Source: JAKAXS01 sp965279065 (GTDB taxonomy: Bacteria; Pseudomonadota; Alphaproteobacteria; Rhizobiales; Hyphomicrobiaceae). Taken from it: a DNA stretch of 64,000 bases. The position numbers and the translations under genes were made by a program. This document shows, in pieces, positions 26,329 to 34,117 of this stretch. The stretch lies in contig OZ257134.1 of assembly GCA_965279065.1 (NCBI GenBank), positions 1,922,001-1,986,000 of the forward strand, given 5' to 3'. How positions within the stretch are numbered: the first letter of the stretch is position 1; the number at the start of each line of letters is the position of its first letter. The notes under the pieces were generated by a model. It was not told where the DNA came from. It saw only the letters and a list, made by a program, of their open reading frames with translations, and ran no database searches.

Positions 26329-26351
26329 AGGGTTCTCCGCCTCATTGAGGG
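26329..26351 (+). repeat. 23-bp direct repeat, copy 1 (island-boundary candidate)
   Basis: The segment beginning AGGGTTCTCCGCCTCAT recurs at 28939-28961 in the same orientation with 22 of 23 bases identical (T/C at one site), and weaker similarity continues for about 12 bases. The two copies bracket the AmpG-like permease and the next gene; the second copy is close to a tRNA gene. It could be an attachment-site remnant or a dispersed repeat. Confidence 0.6.
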
Positions 26352-26420
26352 AGCAATCCGATAGGAAGACTGGAGTAGCCAGCCCTCCGCCAACGCAGAA
26401 ACAGCGCACGGAATACGAAA

Positions 26421-27716
26421 ATGAGCGCGCCGACCAGCTTCTTTCGACAGCTCGCTTCGACGAAAATGCTGATCGTTTTTCTGCTCGGATTTTCCAGCGG
26501 CCTTCCGCTGCTGCTCACGAGCGGAACGTTGAAGGTCTGGCTTGCCCGCGAGAACGTCGACCTCAGTCTTATCGGGTACTTCGGCTGGGTCGGGCTAGCC
26601 TATTCCCTCAAGTTTCTCTGGGCGCCCATCCTGGACCGTTTTGCACTTTCCGCTCTTGGACGCCGGCGCAGCTGGATGCTGGCCGCCCAACTGGCCCTGA
26701 TAGCTGCAATCGCGGCCTTCGCCCTGTGTGACCCCAGTCGCTCCCTGACCGCACTCGCAACGGTCGCTTTGCTCACCGCAATCCTGAGCGCCACACAAGA
26801 CATCGCGGTTGATGCCTACCGGCGCGAGATTCTATCGGATGAAGAGATGGGTTTAGGCGCCTCCATCTACACATACGGCTACCGTGTCGGAATGCTGGTG
26901 TCGGGCGGCATCGGGATCAGCCTGGTCGGTTCGGATGGAGCGATGTTGAGCTGGCCACAGCTCTACTTGGTGATGGCGCTGCTGATGCTCGTCGGCGTTG
27001 TGACAACGCTGGTGGCGACGGAGCCTCAGATTTCCGGCTCACCGCCACGAACGCTCCTCGCGGCCATCCGCGAGCCGCTGGCTGAGTTCCTTAAACGAGA
27101 AGGTGCGTGGATCATTCTCTTGTTTCTGGTCTTGTTCAAACTTGGCGACGCCGTCTCAGGAGCGATGCTCAACCCGTTTTATGTCCACATTGGTTTCAGT
27201 AACGCCGACATCGGATTGATCGCCAAGACCTTCGGCTTCGTCTCAACGCTCGTCGGTCTGTTCCTGGGAGGCGCGATACTCTTCTATATCGGTGTCTATC
27301 GCTCGCTGTGGATCTTCGGCCTCCTTCAGGCAGTGTCTACGGTCGCGTTCGCGGCCTTGACGGTCACTGGGCCCCAGACGTGGGCACTGGCATGCACCGT
27401 GTGCTTCGAGGATCTGTCATCGGGAATGGGAACCGCCGCCCTTGTTGCCTTCACTTCGGTCATTACCGACAAGCGCTACACCGCCACGCAGTACGCCGTA
27501 CTCACGAGCCTGGCGGCCGTCGGAAGAACCTTCTTTTCCGGGTTCGCCGGAGATCTGGTGGTCAATCTCGGCTGGGCCAACTTCTACCTGGCAAGCGGCG
27601 CAGTTGCGGTCCCGGGCCTGTTGTTGCTCGTTGCCATGCGCAACAACTCGAGTGTCTTTCACTCTGAGGCTATCTCGCAACGGACCCCCGACCTGGACGA
27701 GCCGCAGCCTCTCTGA
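26421..27716 (+). CDS. ampG: AmpG-like major facilitator permease
   Basis: 431-residue MFS protein with about 12 membrane segments. The N-terminus LIVFLLGFSSGLPLLLTSGT and loops such as LKFLWAPILDRF, DIAVDAYRREIL and YTYGYRVGMLVSGG are typical of AmpG, the inner-membrane importer of anhydromuropeptides (GlcNAc-anhydroMurNAc peptides) for cell-wall recycling. No ampC, ampR or ampD gene is nearby, so a beta-lactamase circuit is not implied. It starts 119 bp after the haemoglobin gene and lies inside the 23-bp direct repeats. Convergent with the secreted gene at 27749. Confidence 0.85.
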   Translation: MSAPTSFFRQLASTKMLIVFLLGFSSGLPLLLTSGTLKVWLARENVDLSLIGYFGWVGLAYSLKFLWAPILDRFALSALGRRRSWMLAAQLALIAAIAAFALCDPSRSLTALATVALLTAILSATQDIAVDAYRREILSDEEMGLGASIYTYGYRVGMLVSGGIGISLVGSDGAMLSWPQLYLVMALLMLVGVVTTLVATEPQISGSPPRTLLAAIREPLAEFLKREGAWIILLFLVLFKLGDAVSGAMLNPFYVHIGFSNADIGLIAKTFGFVSTLVGLFLGGAILFYIGVYRSLWIFGLLQAVSTVAFAALTVTGPQTWALACTVCFEDLSSGMGTAALVAFTSVITDKRYTATQYAVLTSLAAVGRTFFSGFAGDLVVNLGWANFYLASGAVAVPGLLLLVAMRNNSSVFHSEAISQRTPDLDEPQPL

Positions 27717-27748
27717 ACTTAGCCGGGCCCTTGGCACGCCAGCCGGTG

Positions 27749-28879
27749 CTATCTCGAACGTGCGCGGATCTCATTGAAGTTTGCCGACGCTTGCTCAAAC
27801 TTTGCGTTGAAGAGCCACATGGCGTCGAAGATCTCTCGATAGGTTGCGGACTTTTTGGCCCTGTTGGCCCTGCCGAACGTGAAAATACTGTTGTTGCGCA
27901 AGAACCCCATGACCCGTGGCTCGGAGATTTCGTAGCTCACGATGTCGCCCGACTTTAACGCGGCCCGCGTCGGGGTGGGCACGATCTGGATAAGCTCGAA
28001 GAACTTCATCTGATCCATTTCGTCCGGAAGCATCGCGACGATCGCCGGAATGTGCGGAAACAGGTCGGCCGCCGCGTTCATCAAGCCGTTGCGCACCGCG
28101 GTCCAGTGATTGTAGCGCTGATCGATGCCGCCGGCGCGGGCCTCCTCCTTGGCGTCGCGGGCCGCCACGGTGGGATCAAGCTTGGCCACCGTCGCCTTGA
28201 TAGCCTCCCATTTCTGGCGGCCGCGCTGGTCCTCTGCGACGCCGGTCTGCAGGCTGCCCTTGTATTGGTTCGAACGCGCGTTGCCGATGTTCTGGTTTCC
28301 GCCCGTCTCCGCGAAGAACAGCGCCAGGCTGAGCCGGCCGGCCACCTTCGCAGCCTCCGCATCCAGTCCCTTGGCGCGCGCAATAGCGGTGCCTAACGCG
28401 ACGACGTCCTCCAAGGGGGTTTCCGAACTCTGGGCGTCAGAGGGAGGGGCCTGCATCTCCCTGAAGAGTGCCGTGTATTCGTCGATCAGAGGCTCGATGC
28501 CGGCATCGAAATGATCAGGCGGAATGCCAAACTTGTTGGCGCGGCCAATGCGTGAAGGCGCGACATCGGTCAGATCCTTGTAGCGGCTCATCACCTTGAT
28601 GCGGGCCAGGTAGAGCTCTTGGCCTGGCAGGTTCGGCAGCTCTGCTTTGGCGAGGATCTGCGCCCGCCGCTCCGTGAGGACCGCTTTGAATGCGCTAAGT
28701 GCTTTCTCATAGGCGACCGCAGCGTCTGCCTGCGTCTTCTTGCCCGCTGCCTTTTTGCTCTTGGCCGCCTCGGCCATGGCTGAACTCACGAAGCCCCGAT
28801 CGACGATCACCGTACCGCCGATGCACGCCAACGCAGCAGCGATTAGGATGGGAATGCGGCGCGCGCGTGCTTGCGGCAT
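27749..28879 (-). CDS. Secreted or membrane-anchored protein of unknown function
   Basis: 376 residues with a basic N-terminus and hydrophobic stretch (IPILIAAALACIGGTVIVD) that reads as a signal peptide or anchor, then a Lys/Ala-rich linker and a mostly helical periplasmic domain. A notable block is LALFFAETGGNQNIGNARSN, in which the Glu could recall lytic-transglycosylase active sites, but the rest of that family's motifs are not evident and I do not assign it. Its convergent neighbour is the AmpG-like muropeptide importer, which makes a cell-wall role tempting but unproven. The gene lies between the two 23-bp repeats. Confidence 0.6.
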   Translation of the reverse strand: MPQARARRIPILIAAALACIGGTVIVDRGFVSSAMAEAAKSKKAAGKKTQADAAVAYEKALSAFKAVLTERRAQILAKAELPNLPGQELYLARIKVMSRYKDLTDVAPSRIGRANKFGIPPDHFDAGIEPLIDEYTALFREMQAPPSDAQSSETPLEDVVALGTAIARAKGLDAEAAKVAGRLSLALFFAETGGNQNIGNARSNQYKGSLQTGVAEDQRGRQKWEAIKATVAKLDPTVAARDAKEEARAGGIDQRYNHWTAVRNGLMNAAADLFPHIPAIVAMLPDEMDQMKFFELIQIVPTPTRAALKSGDIVSYEISEPRVMGFLRNNSIFTFGRANRAKKSATYREIFDAMWLFNAKFEQASANFNEIRARSR

Positions 28880-28938
28880 GGTCGATCACCATCCTGGGGC
28901 TGCGAAGGGGGTAATGATGCACCAATCAAGGTGGCATC

Positions 28939-28961
28939 AGGGTTCTCCGCCTCATCGAGGG
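28939..28961 (+). repeat. 23-bp direct repeat, copy 2, beside tRNA-Leu
   Basis: Second copy of the repeat found at 26329-26351 (22/23 identity, same orientation). It ends 14 bases from the 3' end of tRNA-Leu(GAG), which is read on the minus strand. Integrative elements commonly recombine at the 3' ends of tRNA genes, so this place is suggestive, but no integrase gene is present in the window. Confidence 0.6.
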
Positions 28962-28974
28962 GGTAAGTACGATT

Positions 28975-29059
28975 TGGTGCGGTCAAGAGGACTCGAACCT
29001 CCACGGGTTGCCCCGCTACCACCTCAAGGTAGTGCGTCTACCAGTTCCGCCATGACCGC
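28975..29059 (-). tRNA. tRNA-Leu (GAG anticodon)
   Basis: On the minus strand the segment folds as an 85-base class II tRNA. The acceptor stem is GCGGTCA/TGACCGC, the D-arm contains AACTGGTAGACGC, the anticodon stem-loop is ACTACCTTGAGGTGGTAG with anticodon GAG, a long variable arm (GCGGGGCAACCCGT) follows, and the T-arm reads GGAGGTTCGAGTCCTC. The CCA end is encoded (28975-28977). Decodes CUC and CUU leucine codons. Confidence 0.96.
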
Positions 29060-29294
29060 TACCGCAACGATGGCCTGACAGAGGGCCAAAGTGCTATGAC
29101 CGGCAGCGCGAAGCCACCGGAGCCCGTCCGACTAACAGAGGTTGGGACGGCTGGCAAGCACCCGTTTGTCACCACCGTAAGACGTGCGCCGCGGCTGCCG
29201 AAATCAGGTCTGGACCGCGGCGCACTCCAAAGCGTTTCTCTCTGCCGCAGATCGACATCGACGTTGCCGGCATCACAAGAGTGCTCGACCCGAC

Positions 29295-29999
29295 ATGCCA
29301 ACTGAAGCCCCTCAGCCCGTCGCCTGGGCCACCAGCCCCGGATTGACCGCCTACGACGACGCCGTCGCCATGATGGAACAGCGCGCCGCGCACATCGCCG
29401 CTGGCGAAGTCGGCGAACTCGTCTGGCTCATCGAACACCCCCCGCTCTACACCGCCGGCACCAGCGCCAAGCCCGAGCACCTCGTCGACGCCTCGCACCT
29501 TCCCGTGCACAAGACCGGACGCGGCGGCGAACTCACCTACCACGGTCCCGGCCAGCGCGTGGCCTATCTGATGCTCGACGTCCGCGCCCGCTTCGGCGGC
29601 GACGTCCGCGGTTTCGTCAAGGGTCTCGAGGCCTGGGTGATCGACGCGCTGGCATCCCTCGGCGTCACCGGACGCACCATCGAGGACCGCATCGGCGTCT
29701 GGGTCGATGAGCCGGGCGGCACTGAAGCCAAGATCGCAGCACTCGGCATCCGCATCCGCCGCGGCATCAGCCTCCATGGCATCAGCCTCAACGTCGAACC
29801 AAACCTGGCCGACTACGCCGGCATCGTACCGTGCGGAATCTCCGATCGTGGGGTGACGAGCCTGCAGAAACTCGGAATTGCGGCCGGCATGAAAGATGTG
29901 GACAACGCCCTGCGCACCGCCTTCGAGCACCGTTTCGGCCTGGTCTACGATGCACCAGACCCGCGCCGCGCCGTCATCATCAAGCCGCGCGACGGCTGA
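29295..29999 (+). CDS. lipB: Octanoyl-(acyl carrier protein) transferase
   Basis: 234-residue octanoyltransferase that moves octanoate from acyl carrier protein to lipoyl domains, the first step of lipoate synthesis. The BPL/LplA-like fold shows LIEHPPLYTAGTS, the substrate-pocket motif RGGELTYHGPGQRVAYLM, the catalytic lysine in EAKIAALGIRI and the catalytic cysteine in IVPCGISDRGVTS. The ATG at 29295 is preferred; an upstream in-frame extension has no family similarity. The partner lipA is at 39973-40920. Convergent with a small secreted gene across a hairpin. Confidence 0.93.
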   Translation: MPTEAPQPVAWATSPGLTAYDDAVAMMEQRAAHIAAGEVGELVWLIEHPPLYTAGTSAKPEHLVDASHLPVHKTGRGGELTYHGPGQRVAYLMLDVRARFGGDVRGFVKGLEAWVIDALASLGVTGRTIEDRIGVWVDEPGGTEAKIAALGIRIRRGISLHGISLNVEPNLADYAGIVPCGISDRGVTSLQKLGIAAGMKDVDNALRTAFEHRFGLVYDAPDPRRAVIIKPRDG

Positions 30000-30010
30000 T
30001 GAGCCGTCTC

Positions 30011-30052
30011 AAAATGGAACGCCCGGCCCCGCATTGCGCGGACCCGGGCGTT
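30011..30052. terminator. Bidirectional terminator-like hairpin between lipB and the convergent gene
   Basis: AACGCCCGG (30018-30026) pairs with CCGGGCGTT (30044-30052), with further GC pairing inside the loop. On the minus strand the stem is followed by CCATTTTGAG, a short T-tract; on the plus strand no T-run follows. It sits exactly between two converging genes, which supports a terminator role. Confidence 0.6.
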
Positions 30053-30070
30053 GACCATTGTGTTCGAATG

Positions 30071-30421
30071 TCAGGGGGCCGGAGCGGTTCGAGAGGTCTG
30101 GCCGTCCGCACCTGAGGAAGATGCATCGGGCTCGCCCACCTTTTCCTGCCAGAGTTCGCCGCCATCGATCGAGATGCTGTCAGAGCCTTCCAGCTCGTAC
30201 GGTTCATCGTCGACGTTGTCGTTGAGGCGTATCAGGCATCCCTTTGGACATATGCCCTCCAGCGCCGCATTGGGCTTGAGAACATGGTCTTTTTTGGCCT
30301 CGCCTTCGATGACAGTGACCTTGTGGTCCTTGTCATCTCGATTCGTGATCGAACCCGCCTGAGCGGACGTGACGAGGAGGAACGCTGCCGATGCGCCGGC
30401 CGAGAACGCCTTGAAGGACAT
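30071..30421 (-). CDS. Small secreted protein of unknown function
   Basis: 116 residues: a signal peptide (FKAFSAGASAAFLLVTSAQA, cleavage after AQA) followed by a mature domain of about 95 residues with repeated acidic patches and two cysteines in GICPKGCLIRL. Parts such as NRDDKDHKVTVIEGEAKKD and ISIDGGELWQEK recall short beta-strand periplasmic proteins found next to one another in Hyphomicrobiales. The ATG at 30421 with GGAG upstream is chosen; another in-frame start lies 5 codons earlier. Function unknown. Confidence 0.7.
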   Translation of the reverse strand: MSFKAFSAGASAAFLLVTSAQAGSITNRDDKDHKVTVIEGEAKKDHVLKPNAALEGICPKGCLIRLNDNVDDEPYELEGSDSISIDGGELWQEKVGEPDASSSGADGQTSRTAPAP

Positions 30422-30455
30422 CACGGCCACTCCCATCGCACTCGAACGAAACTCG

Positions 30456-30536
30456 TTACTTCTTCTTCTTCGCCGGAGCCTTCTTCGCCTTTGCAGCGGG
30501 CTTCTTCGCGGCTTTCGCTTTCGCCTTCATTGTCAT
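30456..30536 (-). CDS. Lysine/alanine-rich micro-protein (histone H1-like tail)
   Basis: A 26-codon frame (ATG at 30536, or 24 codons from the ATG at 30530) with GAAGGA upstream and stop TAA at 30456-30458. It codes for repeated Lys-Ala motifs of the type AKKPAAKAKKAPAKKKK with no acidic residue. Such sequences bind DNA or RNA non-specifically, as in the tails of bacterial H1-like proteins (HctB, AlgP). It is free-standing rather than a tail on a larger domain. The bias could also come from a low-complexity repeat, so translation is not certain. It lies 34 bp upstream of the small secreted gene on the same strand. Confidence 0.55.
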   Translation of the reverse strand: MTMKAKAKAAKKPAAKAKKAPAKKKK

Positions 30537-30704
30537 CGTCCTTCAGTTGTTGACCCGAATGATTCGGGATCGCGCGCGACTCGAAGTTCACGCAAGGTTT
30601 ATTTGCGCAGATTCAACTTGACCTTCAAACGGAAATTTCCGGTGACCACTATCGAAGATTCCGATAGATAGACCTGCAGTGCTTTTTTGTGATGCGTGAT
30701 CCCG

Positions 30705-31553
30705 ATGGATATCAATCTCGCTCGCACGTTCCTGATGGTCGCCGAGACCGGCAGCTTCATAGACGCCGCTCGCAAGATGAACATCACGCAATCGACCGTG
30801 TCAGGCCGCATCAAAGGCCTTGAGGACATGCTTGGGCGTCCTCTCTTCCAGCGTTCGAAGTCGGGCGCCGAACTCACCAACGCCGGCGAACAGTTCCAGA
30901 AGCACGCGCTCGCGCTGGTTCGCGTCTGGCAGCACGCGCAGCTCGAGGTCGGCCTGTCCGACCAGCACCGCGACCATTTGTCGGTCGGCGCGCCCGTCGC
31001 CCTGTGGGACGGTTTCCTCATCCGATGGATCGCGTGGATGCGCTCCAACATCCCCGACATCGCCGTCTCCGCCTACCAGGGCGTCTCCGCCGTGATGACC
31101 CAGCGCCTCATCGAAGGCACGCTGGATCTGGCCGTCATGTACCGCCCGCTGCAGCCCCCCGGGCACATGATCGAGCATCTGTTCGACGAGGAGTTCGTGC
31201 TGGTCACGTCGACCAAGTCGTCGACCCGGTGGGCATCGGGCGACTACGTCGCCATCGACTGGGGTCCGGATTTCCAGCAGGACCACGCCATCGCGTTCCC
31301 GGAGCTGACGAACCCGGGCCTCAACCTCGACATCGGCCCCATCAGCCTGGACTACGTCCTGACCAACGAGTGCGCGGGCTATTTCCCCCTGCGCTTGGTT
31401 AAGACCCACGTCACCCGCGGCCGCCTGCGCATTCCCAAGCGCGCGCGCAAGTTCGTCTATCCCGTGTACATGGTCTATCCGGAAGCCCGCGACGAGGAAG
31501 CCTATGAGCCCATAATCAACGGCCTCCGCCGCGAAGCAGCGCGCCACGCCTGA
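30705..31553 (+). CDS. LysR-family transcriptional regulator
   Basis: 282 residues from the ATG at 30705 (a GTG three codons earlier is possible). The N-terminal helix-turn-helix is clear: ARTFLMVAETGSFIDAARKM and ITQSTVSGRIKGLEDMLG. The C-terminal effector domain is typical in size. Regulated genes are not evident: upstream lies the basic micro-protein on the opposite strand, about 170 bp away, and downstream the convergent acylphosphatase gene, 5 bp away. Autoregulation from 30537-30704 is possible. Confidence 0.87.
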   Translation: MDINLARTFLMVAETGSFIDAARKMNITQSTVSGRIKGLEDMLGRPLFQRSKSGAELTNAGEQFQKHALALVRVWQHAQLEVGLSDQHRDHLSVGAPVALWDGFLIRWIAWMRSNIPDIAVSAYQGVSAVMTQRLIEGTLDLAVMYRPLQPPGHMIEHLFDEEFVLVTSTKSSTRWASGDYVAIDWGPDFQQDHAIAFPELTNPGLNLDIGPISLDYVLTNECAGYFPLRLVKTHVTRGRLRIPKRARKFVYPVYMVYPEARDEEAYEPIINGLRREAARHA

Positions 31554-31558
31554 CAGGT

Positions 31559-31846
31559 TCACTCCGTCGGGCGGAAATCGAACCCCTTGGGCAGATCCTC
31601 GCCCACCGGCCGTTCCGCCACGACGACGTCATCGACGCGCGCCGCGGGTGGCCCGGACCTGGCACGCTCCAGCATGTCGGCGACCGCCGCCTCCGTACCG
31701 GAGAAGATTGCCTCGACCGAGCGGTCGCGCCGGTTTCGCACCCAGCCGCGCAAGCCCAGTTCCGCGGCCGCATCCTCCGTCCAGGCGCGATAGCCGACGC
31801 CCTGCACGCGGCCGGTGATGCGAACATGAACGGTTCGGTTGGTCAT
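31559..31846 (-). CDS. acyP: Acylphosphatase
   Basis: 95-residue acylphosphatase that hydrolyses carboxyl-phosphate bonds. The signature GRVQGVGYRAW carries the catalytic arginine, and the catalytic asparagine lies in GWVRNRRDRSVEAIFSG. Length is typical (about 90-100). It follows pccA by 60 bp on the same strand. Confidence 0.94.
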   Translation of the reverse strand: MTNRTVHVRITGRVQGVGYRAWTEDAAAELGLRGWVRNRRDRSVEAIFSGTEAAVADMLERARSGPPAARVDDVVVAERPVGEDLPKGFDFRPTE

Positions 31847-31906
31847 CTGGCTGTCTACAACGTATGTCGCGGGGTCAGACCTCGGTCTGACCCTTCCGCT
31901 GACCTG

Positions 31907-33931
31907 TCAGGCGAACTCCAGGATAACGGCGTCGACTGCCAGACTGTCACCGGCCTTGGCATTGACCGTCTTGACGACGCCGTCGCGCTCGGCGCGCAGC
32001 ACGTTCTCCATCTTCATGGCTTCCACGACCGCCAGCGTATCACCGGCCTTCACTTCGGCACCTTCGGCGACGTGGATCGCCTTCACCAGCCCCGGCATCG
32101 GGCACAGCAGGTATTTCGACATGTCGGCGGCGACCTTCTCAGGCATCAGCGCCGCCAGTTCCGCCTCGCGCTCGGTATAGACCCGCACCGGCGCCTGCAC
32201 ACCGCGGTAAGCTAGGTTGTTACCATTGAGGATGGGCCTCACCTGCACCGTGACGGACTTGCCGCCGACGCGGCCGGTCCAGACCGGTTCGCCTGGCGAC
32301 CAGGCCGAAACGATCTCCAGCGTCTCCTGTGCCTTGCCGTCTGCCCCCAGCAGCGTCACGAAAAACAGCTCGCTCGCCGTCTCCCCGCCGGAAACCTCCA
32401 GCAACTGCACGGTCTCGCCGATCTTCACCACGCGGCGCTTGGCGAACCGCACCGGCCGGCCCGACATCTGATGGGTGATCTCGCGGCGCCGCGCGTTGTT
32501 CTGGTGATCGACGGTGGCGGCCACCGCCGACAACACCTTCATCTCATCGCCCGCCGCCGTCCGGCCGACGAAGCCGTCCGGATAGACTTCCTTGATGAAC
32601 GCCGTCGAAATGTTGCCCGAGCGCCAGCGCGGATGCTGCATCAGCGACGTCAGGAACGGCACGTTGTGCTGGATACCGTCGATATAGAATGCGTCCAGCG
32701 CCTCGGCCTGCGCGTCAATCGCCGCCTCACGGGTCGCCGCGTGGGTCACCAGCTTGGCGATCATCGGGTCATAGAACATCGAGATTTCGCCGCCCTCGAA
32801 CACGCCGGTGTCATTCCGGACGGTGACGCCGTTAACCGACGTCTCGGCCGGCGGACGATACTTGGTGAGCCGCCCGATCGACGGCAGGAAGTTGCGGTAG
32901 GGGTCTTCCGCGTAGATGCGGCTCTCGACGGCCCAGCCGTTGAGCTTGATGTCGGCCTGCTTGAACGGCAGCTTTTCCCCTGCCGCCACCCGGATCATCT
33001 GTTCCACCAGGTCGATGCCGGTGATCATCTCCGTGACGGGATGCTCCACCTGCAGTCGGGTATTCATCTCCAGGAAGAAGAAGCTTTTGTCCTGGCCGGC
33101 CACGAACTCGACCGTACCGGCGCTGTCATAGTTGACCGCCTTGGCCAGCGCCACGGCCTGCTCGCCCATCGCCCGCCGCGTTTTTTCGTCGAGCAGCGGC
33201 GAGGGCGCTTCCTCGATGACCTTCTGGTTGCGCCGCTGGATGGAGCATTCGCGCTCGCCGAGGTAGACGACGTTGCCGTGCTTGTCGCCCAGCACCTGGA
33301 TCTCGATGTGGCGCGGTTGCTCGATGAACTTCTCGATGAAGATGCGGTCGTCGCCGAAGCTCGACTTGGCCTCCGACCGGGCCAGTTCGAACCCCTCCTC
33401 GCATTCCTTGCGGTCGTAGGCGATGCGCATGCCCTTGCCGCCACCGCCGGCCGAGGCCTTGATCATCACCGGATAGCCGATCTCCTCGGCGATCTTAACG
33501 GCATGCTTGCCGTCCGAGATCTCTCCCAGGTGCCCGGGAACCGTCGACACCTTCGCCTTGGCGGCCGCCTTCTTGCTCTCGATCTTGTCGCCCATGGCCG
33601 CGATGGCGCCTGGGTTCGGACCGATGAAGACGATGCCGGCCTTCTTCAGCGCCACGGGAAACGCCTCGCGTTCCGACAGGAAGCCGTATCCTGGGTGCAC
33701 GGCCTCGGCCCCGGTCTGCTTGCAGGCCTCCAGGATCTTGTCGATGATGAGGTAGGATTCCGCCGCGGCAGGCGGCCCGATGTGGACGGCCTCGTCGGCC
33801 ATTTCGACGTGCAGGGCATCGCGATCGGCGTCCGAATAGACGGCCACCGTCTTTATACCCATCTTGCGCGCGGTCTTCATCACGCGGCAGGCAATCTCGC
33901 CGCGGTTGGCAATAAGGATCTTCTTGAACAT
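31907..33931 (-). CDS. pccA: Propionyl-CoA carboxylase alpha subunit (biotin carboxylase + biotin carrier)
   Basis: 674 residues. The biotin carboxylase half has KILIANRGEIACRVMKTA at the N-terminus, the ATP-grasp loop KASAGGGGKGMRIA near 160 and EMNTRLQVEHPVTEM near 290. A linker/BT domain follows. The C-terminal biotinyl domain ends with the AMKMEN motif whose lysine carries biotin. With PccB it carboxylates propionyl-CoA to methylmalonyl-CoA, which in methylotrophs also belongs to the ethylmalonyl-CoA pathway. The beta subunit gene is 2.3 kb upstream, separated by three small genes, rather than adjacent. Confidence 0.92.
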   Translation of the reverse strand: MFKKILIANRGEIACRVMKTARKMGIKTVAVYSDADRDALHVEMADEAVHIGPPAAAESYLIIDKILEACKQTGAEAVHPGYGFLSEREAFPVALKKAGIVFIGPNPGAIAAMGDKIESKKAAAKAKVSTVPGHLGEISDGKHAVKIAEEIGYPVMIKASAGGGGKGMRIAYDRKECEEGFELARSEAKSSFGDDRIFIEKFIEQPRHIEIQVLGDKHGNVVYLGERECSIQRRNQKVIEEAPSPLLDEKTRRAMGEQAVALAKAVNYDSAGTVEFVAGQDKSFFFLEMNTRLQVEHPVTEMITGIDLVEQMIRVAAGEKLPFKQADIKLNGWAVESRIYAEDPYRNFLPSIGRLTKYRPPAETSVNGVTVRNDTGVFEGGEISMFYDPMIAKLVTHAATREAAIDAQAEALDAFYIDGIQHNVPFLTSLMQHPRWRSGNISTAFIKEVYPDGFVGRTAAGDEMKVLSAVAATVDHQNNARRREITHQMSGRPVRFAKRRVVKIGETVQLLEVSGGETASELFFVTLLGADGKAQETLEIVSAWSPGEPVWTGRVGGKSVTVQVRPILNGNNLAYRGVQAPVRVYTEREAELAALMPEKVAADMSKYLLCPMPGLVKAIHVAEGAEVKAGDTLAVVEAMKMENVLRAERDGVVKTVNAKAGDSLAVDAVILEFA

Positions 33932-34117
33932 CGCCCCGGATGGCCCCGATCTTGGTTCTTCTCGAACACGGAAGGATAAGTGGCGTGTTCTAGACGCCTG
34001 CGCTCCCGCCGTAAACCGCGAGATTACCGGAGATTGGTCGAATTCGGACGCATCATGCCGTACCAGGCTGCGGCATCGTTAACGTCGCGCCAGCGATCGG
34101 ACTGCCACCATGCAGCC

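Noticed and set aside
26421..28879. Beta-lactamase induction locus (ampG with ampR/ampC)
   Set aside because: Only an AmpG-like permease is present. The neighbouring secreted gene lacks class C serine beta-lactamase motifs (SxxK, YxN, KTG), and no LysR gene is adjacent.
32471..33979. Long open frame (502 codons) on the plus strand opposite pccA
   Set aside because: It is the antisense of a well-conserved gene in GC-rich DNA, and the predicted chain (His/Arg/Asp-rich) has no domain. Similar frames opposite pccB (36586-37725), trpD (37853-38899) and glpK (54060-55100) were dropped for the same reason.
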